The notes beneath the pieces were generated by a model, which searched no databases, had not been told where the DNA came from, and saw only the letters and a list, made by a program, of their open reading frames with translations. DNA of 5,947 nucleotides from Acidobacteriota bacterium (lineage in GTDB: Bacteria > Acidobacteriota > Terriglobia > Bryobacterales > Bryobacteraceae), in assembly GCA_026394095.1 (NCBI GenBank), contig JAPKYY010000872.1, positions 1 to 5,947 of the forward strand, given 5' to 3'. Of this stretch, positions 5,887 to 5,947 are shown one piece after another. Position 1 is the first letter of the stretch. Each line of letters starts with the position of its first letter. The translations under genes and the position numbers were made by a program.

Positions 5887-5947
5887 GTGCGCCAGACAGA
5901 CGCAAGACAGTGCCTCCCTTCCCAAGGAAAAATCCCCGTCGAGCCCC

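Noticed and set aside
5887..5947. Possible HicA start (GTG directly after the hicB stop)
   Set aside because: The 20 visible codons show no HicA features and no ribosome site; I see nothing definable in this stretch.
5929..5947. Possible terminator near the right edge
   Set aside because: The A-rich and C-rich runs form no convincing stem-loop within the visible bases.

Overview
The window is gene-dense, moderately GC-rich bacterial chromosome with almost no intergenic DNA. It carries two divergent gene clusters around a 78-bp gap (4480-4557). Several features point to Acidobacteriota, perhaps a Solibacter/Bryobacter relative: a DUF1080-type protein, CsgG-like envelope proteins, Tat-like leaders and a short HicB. 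This is a judgement from protein style only. There is no rRNA or other taxonomic marker, so the assignment is tentative.

Left arm (minus strand, transcribed from about 4520 down past position 1): five genes are packed head to tail. They are (i) a 663-aa fusion of a flavin/NAD(P) oxidoreductase with a polytopic membrane domain and two C-terminal 4Fe-4S clusters, 4479-2488; (ii) a 196-aa cytoplasmic sulfite-oxidase-like molybdopterin protein, 2491-1901; (iii) a Tat-leader metallo-beta-lactamase-fold hydrolase of the UlaG/NAPE-PLD-like group, 1911-973; (iv) a CsgG-like lipoprotein, 969-199; (v) the first 67 codons of a DUF1080 (3-keto-disaccharide hydrolase-like) protein, 202 to beyond the left edge. 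The junctions are a 4-bp ATGA overlap, an 11-bp overlap (38 bp if the ATG start is used), a 3-bp gap and another 4-bp ATGA overlap. This suggests one translationally coupled operon. The first two genes look like a redox pair: NAD(P)H or quinol electrons passing through a membrane iron-sulfur protein to or from a molybdenum enzyme. That link is inferred from adjacency and domain content.

Right arm (plus strand): three genes, also tightly overlapped. They are a small secreted protein of unknown function (4558-5034), an exported proline-rich-linker protein with a CsgG-like pattern (5006-5704), and a HicB-family antitoxin-like protein (5701-5886). No hicA toxin is visible in the 61 bases left after hicB.

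The most unusual item is the fusion protein. The FAD-site motif that normally closes a thioredoxin-reductase-like fold (the 'vFIVGDLAG' segment) lies at the N-terminus, before the Rossmann GxGxxG. It is absent from its usual place just before the membrane domain, so the flavin domain looks circularly permuted. No RNA genes, insertion sequences, CRISPR arrays or convincing terminators were seen, and no gene-free stretch exceeds 100 bases.
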